Below are positions 1 to 8,622 of a stretch of DNA of 64,000 nt, in pieces (the stretch's first letter is position 1; each line of letters opens with the position of its first letter). This DNA is from Amylolactobacillus amylophilus DSM 20533 = JCM 1125. GTDB taxonomy: Bacteria > Bacillota > Bacilli > Lactobacillales > Lactobacillaceae. The translations under genes and the position numbers were made by a program. The DNA lies in contig NZ_CP018888.1 in NCBI RefSeq assembly GCF_001936335.1, positions 992,001 through 1,056,000 of the forward strand, read 5' to 3'. The notes below the pieces were generated by a model, which made no database searches, was not told the origin of the DNA, and was given only the letters and a program-made list of their open reading frames with translations.

Positions 1-1
1 T

Positions 2-829
2 GAAATTTATGGTTTGAAAAAGAAACAAATTTTTTATAGGAATTTGCTGCCCCTTGATCTAGATGAAATGCTATCAAAAAATGTTAAGGGAAAGTTATCT
101 ATTAAGTTTGACAAGCTGAGTGGAAATCTAGAAAATATAGTTTATCAATTCTTAAAGCATTCAAAGAAGCAAGCTTCATGGAATACTCTAGAGGAGTCAA
201 AGTCAGAAAGCCTGACTATTTTTGGTAATTGGGATTCAGGTAAGACAATTTATGAAAATTGGAAGCAAATTCTTGAAGAGAAAAATTATGTTTATGGATC
301 GGCTTCCGGAATTAAGGACTTACCAATTAAACGAGGTTATATTTTACCTGATTTTCTTGAAGATGGAGAAATTTCAAGTATTGGTACTGAGGCAGCCTTA
401 GATGAACTAACAATTGTTTACCATCAATTGAATTCTAATGGTCAAGTTATAAGTGACTATAGGTCCTTCCTAACTAGAAGATTCGAATCAAGTATGGGGA
501 AAGGAGAAAAATTCTTATTAGGTGTTGAGCAATTGTACTTAGTTGATGATTTGAAGGAAGTTCAGACTTACGATAAAAACGGGGACACATCTATAATAGT
601 GATAGACGATGGAATGACGTTAAAAGTTACTAAAAACAAGTTGAATATAGCAATTGCACCAGGACCTGTTTCACCCGCGAGAATTTTTCTTAAGGAGTTG
701 TCTGAGCTGCTCAGTAACTGTAAAATTATGAAAATCATAATCAAGATCCATCGAGTATTACCAGACAAGGAGCAAGGTAACCTTATGCTTGATTTTCTGA
801 CTCAAGAATTAGACTTAGCACTGAAATAA
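2..829 (+). CDS. Unrecognised protein, 5' end outside the window
   Basis: The reading frame is open to the left edge; the first usable start in the window is TTG at 14, and no ribosome-binding site precedes it, so the gene probably begins upstream. The visible part is about 275 residues, lysine-rich and soluble, with no signal peptide or membrane segment. I recognise no domain. It lies at the edge of an island of defence and mobile-element remnants, so a defence or element role is possible, but nothing in the protein itself shows this. About 480 bases of non-coding DNA follow it. Confidence 0.6.
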   Translation, partial: EIYGLKKKQIFYRNLLPLDLDEMLSKNVKGKLSIKFDKLSGNLENIVYQFLKHSKKQASWNTLEESKSESLTIFGNWDSGKTIYENWKQILEEKNYVYGSASGIKDLPIKRGYILPDFLEDGEISSIGTEAALDELTIVYHQLNSNGQVISDYRSFLTRRFESSMGKGEKFLLGVEQLYLVDDLKEVQTYDKNGDTSIIVIDDGMTLKVTKNKLNIAIAPGPVSPARIFLKELSELLSNCKIMKIIIKIHRVLPDKEQGNLMLDFLTQELDLALK

Positions 830-1315
830 GTTGGACGGTGTCAAACGAGAGTAAAAATGTTCAATATGGAAGATACTGACGAATCCCGACAGAAGTTTTT
901 GAATATGTAATCCAAATCGATGTATGAAGTAGAATCATTTCTAAATTGACGATATTGATAAATGTCTGAATATAAGAGTCTTTAAAATGATAAACATAGA
1001 ATTTGTTTTTTGTATTTCCATTCTCTGACGTGTTGTTTATGAAACTGGAGATCATTTTTATTATGTGAAACAGCAGAAACTGATAATGTCAACTAATAAA
1101 AATATATTTAACCAAGACTAAATGTTGCAGAATAGTTTTGGCGGAATAGATAAACATTCGTAGCATAAGATATAATGCAGTGAAAAACAAATTTTATTTT
1201 CGATATATACCACACGTGATAAAATGAAAGCGATACGAATTGATTTACAATTTATAGAAATAAGATTATGAGGGCAATGTGTATAGAATTCCGAAAAAAG
1301 TAATAGATAAGGACT
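830..1315. other. AT-rich intergenic stretch without a supportable gene
   Basis: Only short frames on both strands, none with a ribosome-binding site or recognisable motif. It leads into the HsdM remnant and may be the more decayed 5' part of the same gene, but I could not recover any conserved motif here. Confidence 0.5.
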
Positions 1316-1557
1316 TAAACAAATGAAGCAAAAGACTTGTCTGGTCGTACTTACGAATACTTTATAGAATAATTTGCAGCCTATAAAGGAAAAGGTGGTG
1401 GGGGGAATTCTATACGCTAACATCTATCGAAAAACTGATTGTTGCGATACTGAAACCATTTAAAGGACGAGTATATGATAGAATGACAATCACTATGATA
1501 CAAATACAAACTGCCGATAAACGGCTTAAACTGGGAGTTCTTGAGCGAGTGGCTTGA
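1316..1557 (+). pseudogene. Remnant of a type I restriction-modification methylase (HsdM)
   Basis: Joining two frames gives a recognisable piece of an N6-adenine methylase subunit. KDLSGRTYEYFIE is at 1331-1369, a TAA stop follows, then FAAYKGKGG. After a one-base slip in the G-run at 1400-1405 comes GEFYTLTSIEKLIVAILKPF and then KGRVYD. This matches the HsdM pattern D-L-x-G-R-x-Y-E-Y-F ... G-G-E-F-Y-T-P ... G-R-V-Y-D, which normally leads into the SAM-binding D-P-A-C-G-S-G-G motif. That motif is absent here: the sequence diverges right after YD. With a stop, a frameshift and a lost catalytic core, this is a dead fragment. No hsdR or hsdS was seen nearby. Confidence 0.75.
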
Positions 1558-1636
1558 GGGCTATTTTTTGTTTTGAGTATGAAATCCATCAGACGTTGGC
1601 AGCAAGATACAAGCAAGGGGGTCGCTTTTCAAAAAT

Positions 1637-1742
1637 AAGGGTGTCGGTATTTCTGGTGGAGGGGGTCGACCCCCTTAGAGCTAGAAAACCGAAACCCCTA
1701 TTTTGGTTCTCAGACACAATTTGTGATAGTGCGACACCCCTT
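1637..1742. repeat. Palindrome-rich block, possible element end or oriT-like structure
   Basis: A perfect 14-base palindrome, GGGGGTCGACCCCC, sits at 1661-1674. Around it, AAGGGTGTCG (1637-1646) faces CGACACCCCTT (1732-1742) as an imperfect inverted repeat. The block lies just upstream of the mobile-element genes. Function is not shown; similar GC palindromes occur at nick regions and at the ends of mobile elements. Confidence 0.35.
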
Positions 1743-1811
1743 AAAACACTTGACTTTATAGGCTTTTAGAGTGATGTATGTGTCTAGCCAAAGATAAAGG
1801 AGGACACGAAA

Positions 1812-1991
1812 ATGGACACCCCTACGAAATAAAAAGTCATTGATTTACGCAACGAAGGTGTCGGCTACAAACGTATCGCCGACCAACTTGGCGTGTCAAT
1901 CAACTCTGTCAAATCATTCTGCCGTTCAAATGGCTGACAGGCAACCGCACTAACTGGAGTGCCAAACAAGCACTTGAGGCTGCAGAGGTGA
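1812..1991 (+). pseudogene. Broken helix-turn-helix gene of an integrative element
   Basis: From ATG 1812 the frame reads a short start, a TAA at codon 7, then KVIDLRNEGVGYKRIADQLG followed by VSINSVKSFC, a sigma-region-4-like helix-turn-helix. A TGA follows at 1935-1937. The frame ends at TGA 1989-1991, which overlaps the GTG start of the next gene. HTH genes like this occur directly upstream of a small protein and a serine recombinase in Firmicutes integrative elements, and the same order is kept here. Two in-frame stops make it inactive. Confidence 0.6.
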
Positions 1992-2158
1992 CCCAAATCA
2001 AGAAATCTGAAATGGACTACCGACTATCAAAGATGATGGTCGATTATTTGCATTCATCTGGTGTGATAGGCAAACGTGAACACAAGGCAGCCATCAATCG
2101 CTTGTTGAAGGTCTATGAGCCCATCATTGGCACGTTGGAGGCAGAACATGGCAAATAA
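1988..2158 (+). CDS. Small recombinase-associated protein (SHOCT-like), 56 aa
   Basis: The frame from GTG 1988 (GAGG a few bases upstream) is intact and reads MTQIKKSEMDYRLSKMMVDY, then about 36 residues ending EAEHGK. The pattern (charged N-terminus, D-Y-R-L-x-K, a short second helix with G-x-I-G-x-x-E) resembles the small SHOCT-like proteins encoded just before serine recombinases in Gram-positive integrative elements. It overlaps the HTH remnant by 4 bases and the recombinase start by 11 bases, which implies coupled translation in the ancestor. It is the only undamaged gene of this module. Confidence 0.55.
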   Translation: MTQIKKSEMDYRLSKMMVDYLHSSGVIGKREHKAAINRLLKVYEPIIGTLEAEHGK

Positions 2159-3503
2159 GGAAATCATCAAAATAGAGCCAACGCTCTACCCCAAAATCAA
2201 ATCAGCAACCAAGAAACATGGGAAATTAATGGTTGCAGCCTATGCACGAGTGTCGACAGAAAAGGACAATCAGACTCACAGCCTCATTGCCCAGAAAGAA
2301 CATTAAACTAAGGTCATTCAAGCCAATGAGGACTGGGAGTTTGCTGGACTGTTCGTGGATGAGGGGATTAGTGGGACATCCTTCAAAAAGCGTGTTGCTT
2401 TTCAAGAGATGATTGAGAAGGCAAAGTCGGGTGAGGTAGAGTACATCATCACCAAGTCCATCAGTCGCTTTGCTCGGAACACGGTGGACACGCTCACAAC
2501 CATTCGGATGCTGAAATCCATCGGTGTTGGGGTTTGGTTTTAAAAGGAGGGCATCGACACGCTTGATTCCAAAGGCGAATTTGTTATCACGCTGATGTCT
2601 AGCCTTGCTCAAGAGGAAAGCCGTAGCATTTCTGAGAACTGTACGTGGGGCGTGAGAAAGCAATTCGCCAAGGGAGTGGCACGAATGCCCTTCTCAAGTG
2701 TTCTGGGCTTTAAGCGGGGTCTGAATGGTGAGTTCTTAGTGGATGTGAAAGAAGCTAAGGTTATCAAAGCCATGTTTGCGATGGCGGTCATCGGGATGAC
2801 AACGGCTGAGATTAAGAAGAAATTGAATGACCTGGGCATTACCACGGCTTATGGCAACAAGTGGGAAACGACATCGACCATTAAGGATATGTTTACGAAC
2901 GAGAAGTATATCGGGGATGCCTTGCTCCAGAAAACGTTCACGGCTGACTTCCTGACCAAGCAGAAAAAGAAGAACGAAGGTGAGTTGCCTCAATATTATG
3001 TGGAGGACCATCACGAGGCGATTGTTTCAAAAGAGGTCTTTGATCATGTTGGAAAGAAACTACAGAGCCAGACCATTCGGAGAGCATCCGTCCCACTCTC
3101 GGGTAAGATATTCTGTGGCGTTTGTGGTGAGCGTTTTGGTCCACGACCATGGCACGCATACAAGGGGAGTCCTCATAAGGAGACCGTATGGCAATGTAAG
3201 AAACGGACGGCTTGTGGCGTGCCACACATCTATGATGAACAGTTGGGCTTACTACTGGATGAGGTGGTTCGTCAAGTATTTAAGGAGAGGGTTGACTTGG
3301 CTGAATAATTATCGGTAATTCTCGAAATGGACATGACACCATATCTTATGGATTTCCATCTTGTCGAGAGAGCAGCTGTTGCGATAATTGTTAAGAAAGA
3401 CAAAGAGCTAGATTTTACTTTTATGGATGGAAGTAAGGTAAGATTGACCGTGGGTGTTTGGACACCAAATATGGAGAATGGGGTGATGGGAATTGCCAGA
3501 TAA
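2148..3503 (+). pseudogene. Large serine recombinase with three premature stops
   Basis: One continuous frame from ATG 2148 to TAA 3501-3503 encodes a large serine recombinase (about 450 codons) interrupted by TAA at 2304, 2541 and 3306. Visible parts are AAYARVSTEKD with the catalytic serine, DEGISGTSF, ITKSISRFARNTVDT and SSLAQEESRSISEN of the resolvase domain. The recombinase domain with FTNEKYIGDALLQKT follows, then the zinc-ribbon part with FCGVCG and QCKKRTACG. The frame itself has not shifted, so the damage is only nonsense changes, for example a glutamate codon turned to TAA in VWF-stop-KEGIDTLDS. It would have excised or inserted an integrative element; as it stands it cannot make full-length protein. 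Confidence 0.85.
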
Positions 3504-3669
3504 ATCTGAAGAAGAAAAGCCACGAATTAAACAGATTGTTGAAAAATACAGGAAGAGCATTTCTCGGCTTTCAGAAGAAGGTTCACCTGAAGAAATTGTT
3601 GCAGTGTTTAAGCATGCTGCTGATTATTCGAACTACCTCCAAAGAAAGATAGTTGGGCTGGAAGAATAG
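3493..3669 (+). CDS. Small hypothetical protein after the recombinase, 58 aa
   Basis: The frame starts at TTG 3493 (GGGGTGATGGG just upstream) and overlaps the recombinase end by 11 bases. It reads LPDKSEEEKPRIKQIVEKYR and continues to KIVGLEE. It is charged and probably helical, with no recognised domain. The overlap suggests it was translated after the recombinase in the same element. With the upstream gene broken, expression is doubtful. Confidence 0.4.
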   Translation: MPDKSEEEKPRIKQIVEKYRKSISRLSEEGSPEEIVAVFKHAADYSNYLQRKIVGLEE

Positions 3670-3719
3670 TTTTTTCTTAGTTTGACGTTTTGAATGCGCC
3701 AGAAAAAGAAGTTAAGAAA

Positions 3720-3754
3720 GATGGCGCGATTTTTACCGCGCCATCGTTTTTTTA
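3720..3754 (+). terminator. Intrinsic terminator
   Basis: Perfect 9-bp stem GATGGCGCG / CGCGCCATC (3720-3728 / 3737-3745), an 8-base loop, then a run of seven T. It closes the recombinase-module transcript and faces the end of the restriction endonuclease gene. Confidence 0.85.
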
Positions 3755-3777
3755 TGCTATAATGATGTCTAAGATGA

Positions 3778-4824
3778 TTAAAGTAGATTAGATAGCTTTT
3801 GAATTCTTGACTCCTGAAGTTCGGGGTAAAAGTTCACTCTTCCTATCAAATCAACGACTTTACAGTAATCATCAAAGAATGAGGTTTTATTTAAAGGTAG
3901 CTCTAGAGTGTTCCAACTTTCATAAGCGAGTTTTTGGAACTCTGAATTTGAGTTATTGAGAATATATCTTATTTCTGGACCTAGGCTATGGAAAGTACCA
4001 ACACTTTGAGGAAACTCGACATTATTTTTTTCCCATTTTCCACCAGCAGAAAAAAAGTCTCTAAATGAGCTACTGTAGTAGAAATGGTTTGTGATAATGA
4101 ATTCGTGAGCACGAGCGTAGTTTGCTTTCTTAGATGTGATTAAATCCTGTGGGAACAACACGAGCACTTCCGCTTTTACTTGATTTTGAATGTTTTGAGG
4201 TAATAGGTTTAGCGAAGTTGGCTTGATTGATTCGGAAGAAGAATCTTGTGGAACAAACCATTTTGTGCCTGTTGTGTGTTCTTTAAGGTAATTTTGCAAG
4301 AAGGCAACTTTCTCCATCTCGGTTTTATCACGAAGTTGGTAGTATTCTTGAGCATCCTTAAACACGCTCTCATTTGTGTCCATATTGATTTTAAATCGTG
4401 GACTATGTGTAACGTTGATTGCAGAAGTAACTTTCCAATAGTAGTCAAATCTAACTAGGAGATGGTCTTTTCCTGGCTCTTTACTGCCAAATAGCAAGAA
4501 GATATCCTGGTAATCTTCGTCAGTGATGCTCTCAAATACAGAGTTGCCGTTAGTATCCCAGGAACCATTACTCCGACTTTTCAATTCGAGACCGAAGCAG
4601 TCACCATTTACGATGAGATCCATGTCAGGAAAGTGGTGACCTAAGTGGACTTTATAATCAAAAATAGTAGTGTCTGATATTTCGGTTTTAATTGTTTCGG
4701 CGATTTCTGGTACAAGGTCTTCAAAACCATTTTGATTCCCTCTACTGATAAGATATTTCTTATTGATGGGATTCAAGTCTTCGATTTTAGATTTAAACAG
4801 GTTTAGTACATCAAATATGTTCAT
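3778..4824 (-). CDS. Type II restriction endonuclease, PD-(D/E)XK type
   Basis: A 348-residue protein beside a C5-cytosine methyltransferase. Around residues 65-85 it has FPDMDLIVNGDCFGLELKSR, whose D...E-L-K arrangement fits the PD-(D/E)XK nuclease core (metal-binding D, then E-x-K). No helicase or methylase motifs are present, which fits a stand-alone type II enzyme. The start is supported by GGAGG on the minus strand a few bases upstream. It is divergent from the methylase with only 32 bp between start codons, so both promoters must lie inside the opposite genes. Recognition sequence is unknown. Confidence 0.8.
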   Translation of the reverse strand: MNIFDVLNLFKSKIEDLNPINKKYLISRGNQNGFEDLVPEIAETIKTEISDTTIFDYKVHLGHHFPDMDLIVNGDCFGLELKSRSNGSWDTNGNSVFESITDEDYQDIFLLFGSKEPGKDHLLVRFDYYWKVTSAINVTHSPRFKINMDTNESVFKDAQEYYQLRDKTEMEKVAFLQNYLKEHTTGTKWFVPQDSSSESIKPTSLNLLPQNIQNQVKAEVLVLFPQDLITSKKANYARAHEFIITNHFYYSSSFRDFFSAGGKWEKNNVEFPQSVGTFHSLGPEIRYILNNSNSEFQKLAYESWNTLELPLNKTSFFDDYCKVVDLIGRVNFYPELQESRIQKLSNLL

Positions 4825-4856
4825 TTCGTTACCTCCATTAGGAAAGGATTAATATT

Positions 4857-5990
4857 ATGCCAAATAATTACTTTAACCTTAATTATAATACGGTTGACAC
4901 AAGAAAAATAGAGGTTGATGAGACAACCAAACCACTGAATGTTGTTAGCTTATTCTCTGGAGCTGGAGGTATGGATTTGGGTTTCCGAGGAGGCTTTGAG
5001 TATCTCGGAGAAGAATATGACAAGAATCCATTTAACATTGTTTTTGCTAATGATATTTTTCAACAGGCGGCGGATGTCTATGAAGCAAACTTTGGACATG
5101 AAGTTGAGCGTCGAAGCATTGCTGATTTAGATATGAAAAAGGATATGCCCGATGTTGATGTAGATATTGTATTAGGAGGGTTTCCCTGCCAAACATTTTC
5201 ATATTCAGGGAAAAGGGCAGGCTTAAGTGATGAGAGAGGTCAACTCTATCTTCAAATGATCAGGGTAATCGACCATTATAAGCCAAAGATGTTTATTGCT
5301 GAAAATGTAGACGGAATTAGAAATTCTAGAAAAAATATAGAAGGGGAAGATGTTGATAAGTCAGCACTGAGCGTCATTCTTGATGATTTTGAAAAGCACG
5401 GATATGATGTTCAGTATCGAGTGTTAACAGCGGCCGACTATGGTGTTCCACAAATGAGAAGACGTGTTATTATCATGGGGATTCGCAAAGACTTGGGAAG
5501 TGTAGATAATGAATTCTACCCACAACAAATATTTGATGAAACTGGCGAATTAACTGGTCGACCTTGGAGAACTTCAAAAGACGGAATTGATGATTTGTGG
5601 GATAAGGTAAATAATCCCAATATTCCTAACCATACACTTAAAGATATTTCCAGAGCAAAATTCTATCCTGGTAAGAAGATGCAAGGTAATAATAGAATAG
5701 CTGAAAATCGCCCAGCACCAACTATTCGGGCCGAACATCATGGAAATATTGAAGCACATTATCGTACAACAGTAGAAGATGCAACAGATATGAGCGGTTG
5801 GCGCAGACTAAGTGTTCGAGAATGTGCTCGTTTGCAGTCATTCCCTGATTCATTTAATTTTGTTACAAGTGCATCTTCAGCATACAAAGCTGTAGGTAAC
5901 GCAGTTCCTCCAGTAATGGCTTGGCACATTGCACGTAGCGTATTCTTCACTTTAAAACAGTTGGAACAAATCGAATTTGAAAAAAAATAA
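4857..5990 (+). CDS. DNA (cytosine-5) methyltransferase
   Basis: 377 residues with the full C5-methylase motif set: motif I VVSLFSGAGGMDLGF (residues ~29-43), motif IV GGFPCQTFSYSGKR with the catalytic cysteine, motif VI FIAENVDG, motif VIII PQMRRRVIIMGI, motif IX RLSVRECARLQSFPDSF and motif X YKAVGNAVPPVMAWHIA. It protects the host DNA from the neighbouring endonuclease by methylating C5 of cytosine in the shared site. The length is usual for a type II enzyme. GGAAAGG precedes the ATG. It appears intact, and the pair is probably functional. Confidence 0.95.
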   Translation: MPNNYFNLNYNTVDTRKIEVDETTKPLNVVSLFSGAGGMDLGFRGGFEYLGEEYDKNPFNIVFANDIFQQAADVYEANFGHEVERRSIADLDMKKDMPDVDVDIVLGGFPCQTFSYSGKRAGLSDERGQLYLQMIRVIDHYKPKMFIAENVDGIRNSRKNIEGEDVDKSALSVILDDFEKHGYDVQYRVLTAADYGVPQMRRRVIIMGIRKDLGSVDNEFYPQQIFDETGELTGRPWRTSKDGIDDLWDKVNNPNIPNHTLKDISRAKFYPGKKMQGNNRIAENRPAPTIRAEHHGNIEAHYRTTVEDATDMSGWRRLSVRECARLQSFPDSFNFVTSASSAYKAVGNAVPPVMAWHIARSVFFTLKQLEQIEFEKK

Positions 5991-6028
5991 TGAGCAAGAA
6001 CTTGTTGCAGTAAAATAGTAATAACCTG

Positions 6029-6069
6029 AAAAGCCATCAAACCTGATACAAAAAGGTTTGATGGCTTTT
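6029..6069. terminator. Bidirectional terminator between methylase and ATPase remnant
   Basis: Perfect 15-bp inverted repeat (6029-6043 / 6055-6069, core AGCCATCAAACC) flanked by A- and T-runs, so it can end transcription from both converging genes. Confidence 0.85.
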
Positions 6070-6070
6070 T

Positions 6071-7759
6071 CTATTCATTTCCCATCATCATGGCATAGTG
6101 CTGATCTTGTTCCATGATTTCGAAGATTTCTTTAAATGCTCGTAGGCAAGTTTGTGCATCCATTGCTTCATCGATAAAGTGCCCATCAACGATGGTGTTC
6201 TTTGTGGCTGCTAGATATGACAACATTGATTGAATCAGATAGTATCGTTCGTCAACCGCATCATTGCCATCAGCATCCACAATTTGGAATTTGTGTTTAT
6301 TCTCAACCAAAATCTTATCCCGAATGGAGTTTCCATCGTAACAGCACATCTGGATGAAGTAATGGTCCAGTATCTGGTGGATGACGTGTGTGACTGAGAC
6401 AGATGAAACATTTTGCAATTTGCTCAAATCCCTCAATTCAGCCCACAAGGCGTGGTAGCCATTTTGAACAGGGTCAACATTGTAAGCTTTTGATTTTCCT
6501 TGCAGGTCAGTTTCTTCTCGATAGTAGAGTTTGACGTGAGAATTATTGTCAACTTTACTGATAAGGAAGAAGGATACGGAATCCCAGTATCTTGTCATGT
6601 TGCTAGTGACTTCATTGTGGAAGTAGGTATTATGGGTCAAGATAAAAATCTGTTTGATGTAATTGTCTTGAGATATGCTGTTCTGCCTGTTAAGGCTACC
6701 ATTATTCCGGCAAATATCTACCATACCACGAACCAGAGCGCTGACGATGAATAATGCACCACTGTCCATACTTGAAACCGGGTCATCAATCACGACAATT
6801 TTATCTTCCCTTGTGCCATCATCCTTCTGGCTACCATGAACTAACTGGTAGAAGTAGAGGAAGGAAATGAAATTTCGCTCGCCTTCGCTAAGGTTTTCAG
6901 CGACTTGTCCATTATGGCGGACAACCTCATAAACGTTTGTGACGCCTTCTTTTGGTCGGATTGAGAAGCCTTGAAAGCCAGAATCACGGAGCAAGGCATT
7001 CATGCTATCTACTGCATCAGTCGTGTTAATACTTTGCTTGTTGAGTTCAGCAAGTTTTGCTTTGACTTTGTTCCCTTGAGCAACGATTCCAGTTAATTCC
7101 TCGTTGAAAGAATTAATCTCTGCATCAAATGTTGCCATGTTCTCATGGTAGGCATCGACCTGTGGCTTGAGAGTGGCATAAATCAATTCCCAAATTTTTA
7201 TGGTGCACTCTTTTTTCTTGGCAGTCTTCCCAGCAACAATCTCATTGTTATTCTTGATTTGTTGGTTGGAGCTTGTTATCAGACCGTTAATTTCATCAAT
7301 GATTGAATCAGTATCAGTTAAAGTGACGGTCGAGCTAGGCTCTTTAATCTTGTCATTAATTTTGATGAGATTGTCATTGGCTAAGGATTTAAGAAGTTCT
7401 AGCTTGTCCTTATATTCAGTAAGGTCTAGTTTCGAATAACTCGTTAAAGCATTTGAATCCAAAATACCAATCATTGTTGAAAGACCATGTTGATATTGAG
7501 TCTTGAAATTCTTCACGGCATTCAAGTCAGATTGGTACTGGTCATCAAATATGGATGAGATTTGTTCTTCAAAATCATCTGGAAGTGCTTGCTGGCAATA
7601 CGGGCATTGACCATCAGTGCTCTTAAAGTGCTCATGTCCGTGTCGAACCCAGTCGTTTGTTTGATATCTCTTCACAAATTCAGCAAAAGTAGAGTTACTG
7701 CTACTGACAATTGATTTTTCAAGTAAAGGTGATGTGGCGGCCAACATTGAAAAGACCAA
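6071..7759 (-). pseudogene. 5'-truncated AAA_13-type ATPase
   Basis: About 560 residues of a large SMC/RloC-like ATPase. Visible are CPYCQQ (a zinc-hook-like Cys pair, residues ~50), a long coiled-coil stretch, the signature LSEGERNFISFLYF and Walker B IVVIDDPVSSMDS. The N-terminal Walker A region that every such ATPase needs is missing. The coding match stops near 7735, where a truncated gene on the other strand begins, so the front of the gene was lost in a rearrangement. Anticodon-nuclease motifs of PrrC/RloC were not evident in the C-terminus. It was probably a defence gene once and should be inactive now. Confidence 0.75.
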
Positions 7760-8024
7760 ACGTTGCTGCCGTTATGCAGTTGACAATAATTGTATGCCAA
7801 TTGCTCCGCACCTGATGTACCCGCAGTTTGTGGACGAAGCCACTGAGCGTCAATTGGCTATTCATATGGACTTAGTCCTCCTTGGCAAATGCGAGGAGGT
7901 CTGGGTCATTGGTAATAAGCTCTCCAAGGGCATGGCGATTGAGTTGGAACAAGCTAAGTGGTGGGGCAAGCATATCCGTTACTTTGACGATGACGATGAG
8001 ATGAAGGAGGTTTCCCATGATTAA
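7734..8024 (+). pseudogene. DUF4406-type protein, N-terminus missing
   Basis: The sequence reads IEKTKRCCRYAVDNNCMPIA, then PHLMYPQFVDE and EEVWVIGNKLSKGMAIELEQA, ending in KHIRYFDDD. This is the body of the DUF4406 (nucleoside-2-deoxyribosyltransferase-like) fold common in phages and integrative elements. The family's first ~15 residues, V-F-I-C-S-P-Y-x-G, are absent. The gene is cut at the same place where the opposing ATPase is cut, so both ends meet at one recombination junction near 7735. Confidence 0.7.
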
Positions 8025-8145
8025 TTTCACGCTTTATACGGCTAAATCAGTCGGAAACTCCAAGACCAGTGTGTTCCCTAATAAGTACGTGGTCTCCGAC
8101 AAGGCGAGTTTCCAACAAGCCGTCCAGTTCGACCACGTCATGTAA
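8017..8145 (+). pseudogene. N-terminal fragment of an element primase-like protein
   Basis: Overlaps the preceding gene by 8 bases. The 42 codons read MINFTLYTAKSVGNSKTSVF, then PNKYVVSDKASF and DHVM, followed by stop. The opening M-I-x-F-T-L-Y-T-A ... Y-P-N-x-x-x-V-x-D ... D-H-V resembles the start of primase/replication proteins that follow DUF4406 genes in integrative elements. The expected continuation with the D-N-D motif is gone, so this is a truncated leftover. Confidence 0.5.
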
Positions 8146-8188
8146 ATTATCAACATAAAAATTCGGCTATCATCTTATTAATATCATG

Positions 8189-8224
8189 TATAATCAAAGA
8201 TATTAAATATAAAGGAGAAACATC
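8189..8224 (+). promoter_or_regulatory. Possible promoter and ribosome-binding site for the next small gene
   Basis: TATAAT at 8189-8194 and AAAGGAGAAA at 8211-8220 precede the GTG start at 8225. No good -35 hexamer was seen. Confidence 0.4.
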
Positions 8225-8455
8225 GTGAAGCAAACCAATAAAGAGCAAGAAGAGGTATCGTTAGAACCACCAACACTCAATAATAAGAAAGGTTTCCATG
8301 ATGACTTTCTCGATAACTACTACGCCGAGTATTCTCGCTGTTACATCATCAAGGGAAATGTTGTTCCTAAAAAACGTTCAGACTGGTGGAAACATGACCA
8401 AGTTACAACAACCGAATCAGTTACGAAAGAAAGATCGTACGACTGGCCTGAGTAA
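8225..8455 (+). CDS. Small hypothetical protein, 76 aa
   Basis: GTG start with AAAGGAG at good spacing. The product is hydrophilic, with a basic middle (VVPKKRSDWWKHDQ) and an acidic, tryptophan-containing end. No domain recognised. It stands alone between the element remnant and the LysR gene. The clear ribosome-binding site makes expression plausible; nothing more can be said. Confidence 0.45.
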   Translation: MKQTNKEQEEVSLEPPTLNNKKGFHDDFLDNYYAEYSRCYIIKGNVVPKKRSDWWKHDQVTTTESVTKERSYDWPE

Positions 8456-8622
8456 CTTAAATATAAGTTCAGCGGACCAAGTTTAACGTTTCTAAACTAT
8501 TTACATCGAGATCACTTTAGTGGCCACCTGTCGTACCTCACCACCATTTAGTTATCGATTTAGGAAATACCAAAACACTCACGACCTGCCGCACTCCCTT
8601 GACTACTAGCTAGTTGAAGATT

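Noticed and set aside
861-1423. Minus-strand open frames of 64-101 codons
   Set aside because: No ribosome-binding site, cysteine-rich low-complexity translations, and overlap with the plus-strand HsdM remnant.
1637-1742. Origin of transfer for the decayed element
   Set aside because: The palindrome is striking, but no relaxase gene or known nick sequence is nearby, so it is listed only as a repeat structure.
6071-7759. Anticodon nuclease (PrrC/RloC) identity for the truncated ATPase
   Set aside because: A CPYC zinc-hook-like pair and ABC-type motifs are present, but I could not see the nuclease Arg/His motif near the C-terminus.
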